Shown: positions 49,309 through 58,734, counted from the stretch's first letter. The stretch: DNA of 64,000 nt from JANQPA01 sp964548175 (GCA_964548175.1 CAZJQS010000017.1:1-64000), one strand, 5' to 3'. Translations and numbers: made by a program. Notes: generated from the letters alone by a model not told the origin.

Positions 49309-51027
49309 ATGAGCAATCGAATTGTCATCGATCCCATCACCAGAATAGAAGGCCACCTGCGCGTTGAAGCCGAGATTCAAGACGGCAAAGTAGTCAATGC
49401 CTACAGTTCGGGAACCATGGTCCGGTTGATCGAAGAAATACTCAAAGGACGTGATCCCAGAGACGCCTGGGCTTTCGTCGGTCGGGTATGCGGCGTTTGT
49501 ACATCGATCCATTCCCTGGCGTCGATCCGTTCAGTTGAAGACGCTCTGGATATCGTTATTCCTCCTAATGCGGAATTAGTACGCAACATCATGAACGCCT
49601 CCCTCTATATGCATGATCACGTGGTGCATTTTTACCACTTACACGCTATGGATTGGGTTGACGTCGTGAACGCACTCAAAGCAGATCCTAAAAAGACCTC
49701 CGAATTGGCTCAGAGCATCAGCAATTGGCCGAAGAGTTCTCCGGGTTACTTCAGCGATCTGCAAAAACGCATCGGCAACTTTGTCAACAGCGGACAGCTG
49801 GGTATTTTCGCCAACGGCTACTGGGGGCACCCCGCTTACCAACTGCCCCCCGAGGTCAACCTTATCGGCCTAGCTCATTATCTGGAAGCACTGGAATGGC
49901 AGAAAGAGATCGTTAAAGTGCAGACTATTTTCGGCGGAAAAAATCCACACCCTAATTACCTCGTAGGAGGCATGGCCTGCGCCATCGGCCTGGACGAAGC
50001 CAGCGCCATCAATGCTGAAAGGCTTGCTTATGTGGAAACCGTGCTGAAACAAGGAAAGGAATTTATCGAACAAGTCTACCTGCCGGACCTCATGGCCATC
50101 GCCTCTTTCTACAAAAACTGGGGCAGCATCGGCGGTGGATTAGGTAATTACCTCGTCTACGGCGACTTCCCTACCAACGGCATTCGCGACACTTCCAGCT
50201 TTAAATTCCCCTCCGGCGTGATCATGAACAAGAACCTCAAGGAAGTTTATGATGTCGACCTTAGGGATGACGCCCAAATCCAGGAGTTTGTACATCGATC
50301 CTATTACGATTATTCCACAGGTAAAGAACAGGGCTTGCACCCATGGGAAGGCGAGACCGTCTTGAATTATACCGGCCCGAAACCGCCTTACGATTTTCTG
50401 AACGTCGATCAGGAATACAGCTTCCTGAAAACGCCGCGGTGGAAAGGACATCCAATGGAAGTAGGCCCTTTGTCGAGGATGTTAGTGGGATATGCGAGGG
50501 GAAAAGAAGAATTTGTTGAAGTCGTAGACGAAGCGCTGGCAAAATTAGAGGTGCCGGTGGAAGCACTGTTTTCCACACTTGGTCGCACGGCAGCCCGCGG
50601 ACTGGAAAACAAGCTGATGGTCAACTGGGTCATGGAGTTTTACGATGAGCTGATCAATAATATCCGCAACGGGGATACCCGGATGGCCAATACTGAGAAG
50701 TTCAGCCCTAAACGCTGGGAGCCGGTCGCTCAGGGCGTCGGCCATGCCGAAGCGCCTCGCGGGGCTCTGGCCCACTGGATCAAGATCAAGGATCAGAAGA
50801 TAGATAATTATCAATTGGTGGTGCCGACTACCTGGAACGCCTCTCCACGTGATCCTAGCGGACAGCTTTCCGCCTATGAGTCTGCGCTCATGGACACGCC
50901 TGTTGCTGATCCGGAACAGCCGGTGGAAATTCTGCGCACCATTCATTCTTTTGATCCCTGTATGGCCTGCGCCGTTCACCTGTATGATGAAAAAGGAAGC
51001 CATATTAGTCAAATCAAGGTCGTCTAA
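49309..51027 (+). CDS. hyaB: [NiFe]-hydrogenase large subunit
   Basis: This 572-residue protein holds the Ni-Fe active site. The N-terminal nickel motif is GRVCGVCTSIHS, and the C-terminal one is DPCMACAVH. The 15 residues after that His (starting LYDEKG) form the extension that the HyaD-type protease removes after nickel insertion. RIEGHLRVE is near the N-terminus. There is no signal peptide, as expected, because the subunit is carried by the Tat signal of its partner. It oxidises H2 and passes electrons to the small subunit. It is in an operon with the small subunit, cytochrome and protease. Confidence 0.96.
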   Translation: MSNRIVIDPITRIEGHLRVEAEIQDGKVVNAYSSGTMVRLIEEILKGRDPRDAWAFVGRVCGVCTSIHSLASIRSVEDALDIVIPPNAELVRNIMNASLYMHDHVVHFYHLHAMDWVDVVNALKADPKKTSELAQSISNWPKSSPGYFSDLQKRIGNFVNSGQLGIFANGYWGHPAYQLPPEVNLIGLAHYLEALEWQKEIVKVQTIFGGKNPHPNYLVGGMACAIGLDEASAINAERLAYVETVLKQGKEFIEQVYLPDLMAIASFYKNWGSIGGGLGNYLVYGDFPTNGIRDTSSFKFPSGVIMNKNLKEVYDVDLRDDAQIQEFVHRSYYDYSTGKEQGLHPWEGETVLNYTGPKPPYDFLNVDQEYSFLKTPRWKGHPMEVGPLSRMLVGYARGKEEFVEVVDEALAKLEVPVEALFSTLGRTAARGLENKLMVNWVMEFYDELINNIRNGDTRMANTEKFSPKRWEPVAQGVGHAEAPRGALAHWIKIKDQKIDNYQLVVPTTWNASPRDPSGQLSAYESALMDTPVADPEQPVEILRTIHSFDPCMACAVHLYDEKGSHISQIKVV

Positions 51028-51039
51028 AAACGCTGGATT

Positions 51040-51807
51040 ATGCAAGAAATAGAAATGAACGGAAGAAGGCTGGTGCGGGTATTTGTATGGGAATTCCCCG
51101 TCCGCCTGTTTCACTGGCTGAATGCCCTGGCTATCGTAGTTTTGATCGTTACAGGTTATTTGATCGGCAATCCCCCGGCCATGCTGTCCAGTTCTGAGGC
51201 CTCCTTCAGGTACCTGTTCGGAACCATACGATTTATTCATTTCGTAGCAGCTTACGTGTTCGTATTCAACTGGCTGTTTCGCATCTACTGGGCATTTGTA
51301 GGCAACAAATACGCCAACTGGCGGAACTTCATCCCCACCAGCAGGCGCTATTTTAAAGAGATTGTGAGTGTATTGCGGATCGACATTCTGCTGGCCAAGT
51401 CGAAGGAACATATGTCGGTCGGCCATAACGCCCTGGCCGGATTCATTTACTTCATGTTTTTCCTGGCCTGCCTGCTGGCGGCTATTACCGGCTTCGGACT
51501 GTATGCTCAAATGAGCGACTGGTGGTTCCCGGAGCTGTTTGCCTGGGTAGCTCCCGTATTTGGCGGAGACTTCGAGCTTCGTAACATCCATCATTCATTG
51601 ATGTGGTTCTTCGTCATCTTTACCATCATACACGTTTATCTGGTCTTTTACCACGATTATGTAGAAGGCCGCGGAGAGATCTCCTCCATGGGCGGCGGCT
51701 GGAAATTCATCGAAGTGGAGGCTTTTAAAAGGGCCCCCGATACAATAGAAGACCAACCGGTAAAATCAAAAAAAGAAAAAACACCGGAAGTAGAAGAGAC
51801 TTTATGA
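51040..51807 (+). CDS. hyaC: Ni/Fe-hydrogenase b-type cytochrome subunit
   Basis: This 255-residue membrane protein has four helices. Haem-ligand histidines are visible in VRLFHWLNAL, RFIHFVAAYV, NIHHSLMWF and TIIHVYLVFYHDY. It takes electrons from the small subunit and passes them to the quinone pool, so the enzyme works as a respiratory H2 uptake system. The C-terminal cytosolic tail is charged. It starts 12 bp after hyaB and overlaps the protease gene by 4 bp (ATGA at 51804). Confidence 0.93.
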   Translation: MQEIEMNGRRLVRVFVWEFPVRLFHWLNALAIVVLIVTGYLIGNPPAMLSSSEASFRYLFGTIRFIHFVAAYVFVFNWLFRIYWAFVGNKYANWRNFIPTSRRYFKEIVSVLRIDILLAKSKEHMSVGHNALAGFIYFMFFLACLLAAITGFGLYAQMSDWWFPELFAWVAPVFGGDFELRNIHHSLMWFFVIFTIIHVYLVFYHDYVEGRGEISSMGGGWKFIEVEAFKRAPDTIEDQPVKSKKEKTPEVEETL

Positions 51808-52331
51808 GCGATCAATCAACAATATCTGATCATACAAATGCCGATATCCTGATCATGGGTATCGGCAATTTGTTGATGAGCGACGAAGGCCTGGGTGTAC
51901 ATTTTATCCGGCAGCTGGAAAAGCAAACGCTGCCGGATGGAGTAGACCTGTTAGATGGCGGCACTGCCGGCTTTCAACTCATGGATTATTTCGAGCAATA
52001 TCCACATGTGATCCTTATCGATGCTACACTGGACGATCTTCCTCCCGGAACCATCCGGCTGATCCGGCCCAAGTTTGCTAACGATTTCCCCAAAGCCATG
52101 AGCACACACGAGATCGGTCTGAAAGACCTCGTGGAGGGTATGTATCTATTGGGAAAAAACCCGAATATTCACCTTTTTGTTGTCTCCGCTGCTCAGTTAC
52201 AGCCTATGAATATTACCTTATCGCCACAAGTCGAAAAGGCACTGATAGAATTAAGGAAAAAAGTATGGAGATTGATCGAGGAGATCAAAGGATCATCCGG
52301 TAAAAATCCAGGATCACTTCTGTTTATCTGA
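51804..52331 (+). CDS. hyaD: hydrogenase maturation endopeptidase (HyaD/HybD family)
   Basis: This 175-residue protein has ILIMGIGNLLMSDEGLGVHF (Glu at the nickel-sensing site), LLDGGTAGFQLM, LIDATLDDLPPG (Asp) and STHEIGLKDLV (His), the motif set of family M52 proteases. It checks that nickel is bound and then trims the C-terminus of the large subunit in the cytosol. Its start overlaps the cytochrome stop by 4 bp. Its end overlaps the end of the opposite-strand pyruvate-kinase-like gene by 8 bp. Confidence 0.93.
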   Translation: MSDQSTISDHTNADILIMGIGNLLMSDEGLGVHFIRQLEKQTLPDGVDLLDGGTAGFQLMDYFEQYPHVILIDATLDDLPPGTIRLIRPKFANDFPKAMSTHEIGLKDLVEGMYLLGKNPNIHLFVVSAAQLQPMNITLSPQVEKALIELRKKVWRLIEEIKGSSGKNPGSLLFI

Positions 52332-53901
52332 CCAATGCTCTTATCCTCGGCGGATTGGTAATGAACTTATTCGCAACGCTTAGCGGCCGAAGGCTGCCTT
52401 TACGCTTAAACTGATGGGAACTCATGCGCTGGATAATGTCGTTTAACGTACTGACCGCATGCACCACGTAAGGTCCTTTATTCAGCATCACGCACTCCGC
52501 CCGGGAAGACATAGCCGCGTCAGTGATCTCTGCCCGGGAAGCCTGCCCTTTTTTTGCTAGTTTTTCCAATACCTGCGTAGCCCAGATGCCAGGAATATGG
52601 GCGGCTTCGCAAATCCAGAGGATTTCTTCCTGGACCTCGGCGGTTCGTTCAAAACCGATCTCCACGGCCAGATCACCCCTGGCGATCATCACCCCAACTT
52701 TAGGAGAACGCATGGCCGTGAGCAGCAATTCCGGCAAATTCTCGAACGCCTCCTTGGTTTCGATCTTCAACACGATACCGATGTCGAGCCGGCCCAGACG
52801 TTTCAACTCGGCCTGTAATTCTTCTACATCCCGCCCATTGCGCACAAAAGAATACCCGACCACATCCGCGTACTTCGAAATGAACGGCAGATGACCATAA
52901 TCTGCATCTGTCAGGGAGGGCAGCGTCAAAATGGTCATAGGAAGGTTGATCCCTTTTTCATTTTTCAGACGGCTGCCGCCGATCTCGGCACGGGTGATTT
53001 CCACCACCATTTCTTTTGCAGAGAATTCGCGAACCACCCCGCCGATCTTACCGTCATCAAAAAAGACGGTATTCCCCGTTTCGATATGGTCAAAAATTTC
53101 CGGCAGCGTGGTGGAAATAATGCCGACAAAGGGAAGGGGCGGTTTTTCCAAGGGATTTATCGCGTCGATACCTCCCCGGATCACCTTTATCAGATCGCCT
53201 TTGTTTACGATCAGGCCTTCCTTTCTTTTCTTTCTCTTTTTGAGCAGCCTTTCCAGTTCTTCTCTGGTCAGAGGAGGATCCAATACCTGGGTGCGTAATT
53301 TAGGCCCCGACAAGTCCATATAGATCAGACATTTTTTACCGGTATCCGATTCTGCTTCCTGGATGTTGTCCACCATTCGTTTCCAGTCAGCTGATCGATC
53401 GTGACTGGTGTTGAGCCGGGCAATGTTCATACCGGCCTTCAGGAGATCCCGCGGGATGGAGGGGTCATAAGCCGCTTCGCTGGGCATGGTCACCATGATG
53501 CGCGTCCGGTGGTGAGGTTGAAGGCCGAATAGGGCGTTGGTGTGGTTTTCCAGGGCTTTTTTGCTTTCGAAAAAACCGATGCGGTTATCGGCTCGCTTTT
53601 TCAGTTCGGAAATGTCCCACCCGTCTAATAAGTATAAGAGTTTGAGGATATTGTATAAGTTGGACAACGTATAGGCTTCGCTATGTGCAATAGCCGAAAT
53701 GCCCAACTGCGCCAGCTTTTCCTGCAGGTTACGCAAGTCGAAGGAGCGCAAAGACAGGTAGTGGATGAGGTTGCGTGCACTCTCACGGTAGTGTGCCTGC
53801 ACCTGTTGAATGAGGTCTATTTTATCTTTTTCCTGCGCCTCCGCAAAGAGAATGATTTCCTCGACCTCCCGAATAATATCTTCGATCGGATAGGGTGACA
53901 T
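52324..53901 (-). CDS. pyruvate-kinase-like protein lacking the C-terminal domain
   Basis: This 525-residue protein has an N-terminal helical extension of about 130 residues that I do not recognise. A pyruvate kinase barrel follows: HRTRIMVTMPSEA, AGMNIARLNTSHDRS, YMDLSGPKLRT (residues about 195-204), VFFDDGKIGG with the catalytic Lys, and MIARGDLAVEIGFE. A B-domain-like insert lies between (about 210-310). After the barrel only a short tail remains, so the allosteric C-terminal domain is absent. It may be a true but unregulated kinase or a related phosphotransferase. The extension and missing domain make it unlike standard PykF. Confidence 0.82.
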   Translation of the reverse strand: MSPYPIEDIIREVEEIILFAEAQEKDKIDLIQQVQAHYRESARNLIHYLSLRSFDLRNLQEKLAQLGISAIAHSEAYTLSNLYNILKLLYLLDGWDISELKKRADNRIGFFESKKALENHTNALFGLQPHHRTRIMVTMPSEAAYDPSIPRDLLKAGMNIARLNTSHDRSADWKRMVDNIQEAESDTGKKCLIYMDLSGPKLRTQVLDPPLTREELERLLKKRKKRKEGLIVNKGDLIKVIRGGIDAINPLEKPPLPFVGIISTTLPEIFDHIETGNTVFFDDGKIGGVVREFSAKEMVVEITRAEIGGSRLKNEKGINLPMTILTLPSLTDADYGHLPFISKYADVVGYSFVRNGRDVEELQAELKRLGRLDIGIVLKIETKEAFENLPELLLTAMRSPKVGVMIARGDLAVEIGFERTAEVQEEILWICEAAHIPGIWATQVLEKLAKKGQASRAEITDAAMSSRAECVMLNKGPYVVHAVSTLNDIIQRMSSHQFKRKGSLRPLSVANKFITNPPRIRALVR

Positions 53902-54034
53902 ACGAATTGGCTTTAATGATTGTATTACCTTGCTATCATACGTCAGTTTTAGGAATTTTAAAATGATTTCTGTCAGTGGATGGTTGGATGTTGGTTGGTG
54001 CAGGCGTTTGTCCTACTTGTATCAAATAATCTTA

Positions 54035-54083
54035 AAGCTTTCTGTAGATGCTTTGGGTGGTCGCAGGCATCTACAGAAAGCTT
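54035..54083. terminator. 17-bp perfect inverted repeat behind the anchor-J gene
   Basis: AAGCTTTCTGTAGATGC (54035-54051) and GCATCTACAGAAAGCTT (54067-54083) are exactly complementary with a 15-base loop. It lies directly after the stop of the minus-strand gene at 54095. A T-run follows only on the plus strand (54089-54095). It may be a terminator or a dispersed palindrome. Confidence 0.55.
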
Positions 54084-54094
54084 GACATATTTTT

Positions 54095-55081
54095 TTAATT
54101 ATCTGTAACCGATACGTTATCAATTCTAAGTATAGTGGAGTCAAAGCCTCCGGGAGAACCTGCTCTGTAAACGAATGCTATGGCGATTACTTGACCAATA
54201 AAACGAGACAGGCTAAGATCACCGGTATTGGTGAAAGCATCATTACCAGGGTCATTGGCTGTCATGGCGTCGAATCCAGGTCCGAAGCGCTGCCAGGTCG
54301 CAGCTTCCACACTGATCGAATAATCCGTTGATATCAGAATATCGTAAAGGTCCTCAGGGAAGTTACCCGTACCAGGAAATCGCCTGGAGACATCAAAACT
54401 CAATACAGGATTGGTGGCTTCGGTCAGATTAAGTCTTGGGGTAACCAGCCATGCTTCTGAGCTCGACGGATCCTCGGACCCAGGCACAAATGCATTGATC
54501 ACCAAAGTTTCGCCGTTGTTGTTGCATCTCCATCTTGTAGAGCCCTCTCCATTTTGCTGGATAATGGCTTCTACCCATCCATTGGGTATGGGTTGTGGTG
54601 GATTCTGTTGGCAATCGTCAAAACCTTCTACGAGGGGCAATTCTGTTCCGACATCTAAGACAGTAATGACCGATTCAATGTCAATTCCAGTGGTCAACCC
54701 TTCGCCGGTTCCTGTTAACGCCATGTTGATCGTGGCTCCGCCTTGAATACCTGCTTCGAGAGGCGTAAAAGTAAAAGTAACCCGATTAGCGCCGGCCGGC
54801 ACAGGAACAGTTACGGAATTACCTACTGTTGGCGGAGTGGTTGTAAAAGCAGTACCTGCATCCGCTCCGGAGAACGTTATGGTAAATTCAGAATCGTTGG
54901 AAAGCGCTGGTGAAATGGTCAGGTTAATTGGAAACGCACTAAGGTCTTCTGTGGTTAAATTGTAAATGCTCTTATCAAAGTTGACCGTTGATATCAAATT
55001 GTTGTCGTCATCATCACAACTGGTAAAGGAAAACATTATGACTGCCAAAAGCCCTAACGTTAAAAACTTGATTTTTTTCAT
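54095..55081 (-). CDS. surface lipoprotein with choice-of-anchor J domain
   Basis: The protein has 328 residues from the ATG at 55081. The frame is open to 55210 but the extension is implausible. The lipobox ends FSFTSC and is followed directly by DDDDNN, an acidic stretch resembling the lipoprotein export signals that send Bacteroidota lipoproteins to the cell surface. Residues about 30-150 are a Calx-beta-like domain (ISTVNFDKSIYNLT, RVTFTFTPLEAG). The C-terminal part (EGFDDCQ, SSEAWLVTPRLNL, ILRIDNVSVTD) is a choice-of-anchor J (DUF5017-like) jelly roll. It probably binds carbohydrate or protein outside the cell. No enzyme motif is seen. Confidence 0.8.
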   Translation of the reverse strand: MKKIKFLTLGLLAVIMFSFTSCDDDDNNLISTVNFDKSIYNLTTEDLSAFPINLTISPALSNDSEFTITFSGADAGTAFTTTPPTVGNSVTVPVPAGANRVTFTFTPLEAGIQGGATINMALTGTGEGLTTGIDIESVITVLDVGTELPLVEGFDDCQQNPPQPIPNGWVEAIIQQNGEGSTRWRCNNNGETLVINAFVPGSEDPSSSEAWLVTPRLNLTEATNPVLSFDVSRRFPGTGNFPEDLYDILISTDYSISVEAATWQRFGPGFDAMTANDPGNDAFTNTGDLSLSRFIGQVIAIAFVYRAGSPGGFDSTILRIDNVSVTDN

Positions 55082-55397
55082 AATAATAATATCCATATAA
55101 ATAATTAAACAATATTGTTCATCTCTTTTATCCGCCCGCTTCATAATGGCCAGGGATAAATTTGCTAAAATCAGTTTTAATACATTAGAGTTAAGTAAGC
55201 AAAGGAGCAATTTGGGCTAACATAGCTTGCTTGTCCCCCCCAATATAACAAATAAAAGAAACTTTTTCACTCAGGGAGCGGGGAAATTAACATATTGTAT
55301 TGAGGAGGTGGTAGGGTACCTTCCCGCTCATTCGTTCCACTAAAAAGGACGGTCGTCGTCTCCCTATGATGATTTTTTTTCACCAACAGAAAGACCT
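55082..55397. other. divergent intergenic region
   Basis: These 316 bp lie between the surface lipoprotein gene and the DUF1800 gene. A plus-strand TAAATTTG at 55157-55164 could be a distant promoter box. A GC-rich tract followed by a T-run lies just before 55398. Nothing else is supported. Confidence 0.3.
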
Positions 55398-56846
55398 ATG
55401 AAAATAACGCTAAATTGTGCAAGCGGCACGCTGGCGCCTTATGAGCCTTCCGAAGAACGCCCATGGAACAACCGGCGGATACTCCACCTCCTCCGGAGAA
55501 CGGCGTTCAATTTACCGACCACACAACTGGAAGAAGCCCGGCAAGTCTCCCCCTCTACCCTGGTTGACTGGATCATCGACCAGGCGCTGAATCAACCCTT
55601 GCCCGATCCGCCCGATTGGGTCGACTGGACGGTAAACGACTACACCGACATCGTCGTGCAAAGGGAAGAACAATACAAGGAATGGGCCTGTCAATGGCTG
55701 GCGCAAATGATCAGCGGCGGATTCCGGGAAAAACTGGAGCTGTTCTGGCACAATCATTTCGTGACACGCTACGAAGCTTATGAATGCACCACGCATATGT
55801 ATAGTTATCACCGGGTGCTTCAGGAACATGCGCTAGGCAATTTCAGGACTTTCGTTAAGGAAATTGGTAAAACGCCGGCCATGCTTATTTTTCTGAACGG
55901 CGTACAGAATACCCGCTTCAAAGCCAATGAGAACTATGCCCGTGAACTCTTTGAACTGTTCACCCTCGGCCGGGACAACGGCTACACCCAGAATGATATA
56001 GAAGAGGCCGCACGGGCACTCACCGGCTGGGTAGGCTACTTCACCGGCTGCGGCCCCATTGGATTCGTGGCGGAATATTTTGATCAAGGCGAAAAAACGG
56101 TCTTTGAGCGGACCGGCAACTGGGACTATGATGAGTTGCATGACATTTTGTTTGAAGAAAGAGGAGATCTGATCGCTACTTACATTTGCACCAAGATCTA
56201 TCAGCATTTCGTGCATCCGCAGGTGGATGAATTTATCGTGGAGCAGATGGCGGACACCCTTAAGCAGCATGACTTCGAGCTGGCGCCCGTATTCAGACAA
56301 TTGTTCAAAAGCGAGCATTTTTTTGATGAATATATCATCGGCACACAGATCAAAAGCCCCGTTGACTTCTTCATCGGTTTCGTCCGTTCCGGCGCATTTA
56401 CCATCAACGAAGAATTATTGACCGGCATTCTGTACTATTCTTTCCTTATGGGCCAGCACCTGTTCAATCCCGTGGATGTTGCCGGCTGGCCGGGCAACCG
56501 CAGTTGGGTAAACAACAACACCATAACGCTCAGGTGGCAGTCCCTGGAAATTTACATCTACTATTTATTCCAATATTATCCCGATGAACTCAAGCGATTT
56601 TTGATCCATTTGATCGGAGCCACCTCCGATCCTGCAGAAGCTACTCGCGCGATCGTCAATGCTATGCTGCCCAACGGGCTTCACAGCGAGCAGGACTACC
56701 AGAGAGCCACCCAGGTCTTTAAGCACGAAATTCCGCAGAATTACTTCGACAATGGCCTTTGGAACCTCAACTGGGACACCATCCCGGCTCAGGTCGCCCT
56801 GCTCATGAACCACATCGCGCAACTTCCTGAATATCAATTACAGTAA
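55398..56846 (+). CDS. DUF1800 family protein
   Basis: This 482-residue protein has the DUF1800 pattern: HLLRRTAFNLPTTQLEEARQ at the start, FWHNHFVT, NARELF-type NYARELFELFTLGRDNGYTQ and ALTGWVGYF, then FNPVDVAGWPGNRSWV. No signal peptide is clear at the chosen start. DUF1800 and DUF1501 genes nearly always lie side by side, and their shared function is unknown. The partner starts 49 bp downstream. The NYARELFELF and AGWPG blocks suggest a conserved, possibly catalytic, core, but no reaction is established. Confidence 0.88.
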   Translation: MKITLNCASGTLAPYEPSEERPWNNRRILHLLRRTAFNLPTTQLEEARQVSPSTLVDWIIDQALNQPLPDPPDWVDWTVNDYTDIVVQREEQYKEWACQWLAQMISGGFREKLELFWHNHFVTRYEAYECTTHMYSYHRVLQEHALGNFRTFVKEIGKTPAMLIFLNGVQNTRFKANENYARELFELFTLGRDNGYTQNDIEEAARALTGWVGYFTGCGPIGFVAEYFDQGEKTVFERTGNWDYDELHDILFEERGDLIATYICTKIYQHFVHPQVDEFIVEQMADTLKQHDFELAPVFRQLFKSEHFFDEYIIGTQIKSPVDFFIGFVRSGAFTINEELLTGILYYSFLMGQHLFNPVDVAGWPGNRSWVNNNTITLRWQSLEIYIYYLFQYYPDELKRFLIHLIGATSDPAEATRAIVNAMLPNGLHSEQDYQRATQVFKHEIPQNYFDNGLWNLNWDTIPAQVALLMNHIAQLPEYQLQ

Positions 56847-56894
56847 GTCTCCAATTCAATCATCTGCCCACTGTGGCATTCAAAATAAAAAGAC

Positions 56895-58529
56895 ATGTGC
56901 AATCATCACGATAAAAAAGCAGACCTCCGGCCGGGCGACAGCCTGAACAATGAAAAAGCCCATCAGAAAGATCACCTGAACTGGAGCCGGCGATCCTTCG
57001 TTCGCAACCTCGGCCTTGTAGGTGGCGTATCCATGTTTTTGGGAAAAACCACGCTGACAGCCATTGCCAATAGCCCATTAAGCCAGGCCCTTAACGGCGC
57101 CGAAAGTGACCGTATCCTAGTGCTGATCCGTTTGAAAGGAGGCAATGACGGCTTGAATACCATCATTCCTTTATTTGATTACGGCGCCTACCAGCAATTG
57201 CGGCCAACGATTCGGATACCCGAAAATCAGGTCATTCGGCTAAGTGACGCACTTGGAATACCTTCTTACATGTCTTCCCTGGAAAACCTCTGGAACGACG
57301 GCCAGATGAAAGTCGTCAACAGCGTCGGTTATCCTGATCAGAATTTGTCTCACTTCCGCTCTTCCGATATCTGGGCTTCCGGCAGTGATGCCGATATCAT
57401 GGACACCTCAGGATGGCTGGGCCGGTATCTGGAGGAAGAACTGCCTGATTTCCTCGTCAATCCGCCCGAGCATCCGCCGGCCATACAAATCGGGGGCACC
57501 GGTAATCTCGTTTTCAACAACTCAGGTATGAACAATATGGGGGTGGTTGTCAATGATCCGGAACAACTGACCGAGATCGCCCGAAAAGGCCAGCTCTACG
57601 ATATTCAAGACGTGCCCGATTGTTACCGGGGCGAGCAATTAAGCTATTTGCGCACCGTGGCCAACAGCACGTTTCGATATGCCAGTATTATCTCCGATAC
57701 CTATAACAATGCCCAAAATCAGGTGGAATACCAGCAAAATCCACTTAGCGATCAGCTCTCTGTAGTAGCTCGCCTCATCAAAGGAGGCCTGTCGACCAAA
57801 TTGTACATGGTCTCACTGGATGGTTTCGATACTCATGCCCAACAAAATGAAACCCATCCGTACTTGCTTCACTTTTTATCAGAAGCTGTTCATGACTTTT
57901 TTGACGACCTGAAAAAATCCGATGACGACAAAAGAGTACTGGGGATGACCTTTTCTGAATTTGGCCGCCGTATTGAACAAAACGCCTCGCAAGGCACCGA
58001 CCATGGCGCCGCAGCTCCTGTCATACTGTTTGGAGGCGGGCTGGAAGAAAATGGCTTTGTCGGCAATCCTCCTGACTTGCAAGACCTGGACGTCATCGGC
58101 AATCTGAAATTTGACGTCGATTTCCGGCAAATCTATGCAACGGTCCTGGAAAACTGGCTGTGCATCGACCCCGGGCTGGTCAACCAGATCATGGGGAAAA
58201 GCTTCGAACGACTACCGGGGCTCGGACTAAAATGCAGCCCGATTACCTCCACTCATGACCTTTTCACCCAAGTAGGCCCGTCTCTTAAAGTTGTTCGAAC
58301 CGGAGAGCAGTTCAGGATCACTTTCGACCTGCCCAAGGCTATGAACATTCAACTGAGTTTATTCGATCTTTCCGGAAAAAGGATCCGGCAACTAGAAAAC
58401 GGATATTTTTCTGCAGGAAAACACCAGGTGGATTTTTATCCTTCCAAAACGAATATGATTCCCGGACAATATATATTTACTTTACAATCAAGTAGTGGGG
58501 TGCGAAGCAAAGCCCTAAGCTATTTTTAG
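56895..58529 (+). CDS. DUF1501 family protein with Tat signal and T9SS sorting domain
   Basis: This 544-residue protein has a twin-arginine signal at about residues 34-60 (NWSRRSFVRNLGLVGGVSMFL). The DUF1501 core is related to the alkaline phosphatase/sulfatase fold: ILVLIRLKGGNDGLNTIIPL, SHFRSSDIWASG, VSLDGFDTHAQQ and MTFSEFGRRIEQNASQGTDHG. Residues about 455-544 are a type IX secretion C-terminal domain (FRITFDLPKAMNIQLSLFDL, GQYIFTLQSS). So it should leave the cytoplasm folded and then cross the outer membrane to the surface. It is paired with the DUF1800 gene. Its activity is unknown. Confidence 0.9.
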   Translation: MCNHHDKKADLRPGDSLNNEKAHQKDHLNWSRRSFVRNLGLVGGVSMFLGKTTLTAIANSPLSQALNGAESDRILVLIRLKGGNDGLNTIIPLFDYGAYQQLRPTIRIPENQVIRLSDALGIPSYMSSLENLWNDGQMKVVNSVGYPDQNLSHFRSSDIWASGSDADIMDTSGWLGRYLEEELPDFLVNPPEHPPAIQIGGTGNLVFNNSGMNNMGVVVNDPEQLTEIARKGQLYDIQDVPDCYRGEQLSYLRTVANSTFRYASIISDTYNNAQNQVEYQQNPLSDQLSVVARLIKGGLSTKLYMVSLDGFDTHAQQNETHPYLLHFLSEAVHDFFDDLKKSDDDKRVLGMTFSEFGRRIEQNASQGTDHGAAAPVILFGGGLEENGFVGNPPDLQDLDVIGNLKFDVDFRQIYATVLENWLCIDPGLVNQIMGKSFERLPGLGLKCSPITSTHDLFTQVGPSLKVVRTGEQFRITFDLPKAMNIQLSLFDLSGKRIRQLENGYFSAGKHQVDFYPSKTNMIPGQYIFTLQSSSGVRSKALSYF

Positions 58530-58696
58530 AAAGCTAAGTATTTGAAAATAAACACATTATGAAAAATAAAATGTTAATTATTTTTCAAAAAACTGCAACA
58601 AGAGAAAAGTCCGTTCCGTAAAATAAATCAAATCGCGCACGTCAATAAAGTTTGTTTTCGTGCCGATTATGCAAATTACGGTGGGGATAAAATAAT

Positions 58697-58734
58697 AGGA
58701 AGATGTTGTCATAACATTCTTCCTATTTTTTTTT
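58697..58734 (+). terminator. Rho-independent terminator after the DUF1501 gene
   Basis: AGGAAGATGTT (58697 onward) pairs with AACATTCTTCCT (ending 58724) with one bulged base and a 5-base loop, and then nine T's follow after one A. It lies about 170 bp after the stop. The remaining bases of 58530-58909 hold a TATTTTTG box at 58795-58802, a possible -7 box for the next gene. Confidence 0.7.

Noticed and set aside
50545..51594. Long frame antisense to hydrogenase genes
   Set aside because: It covers two well-supported plus-strand genes and shows no family features.
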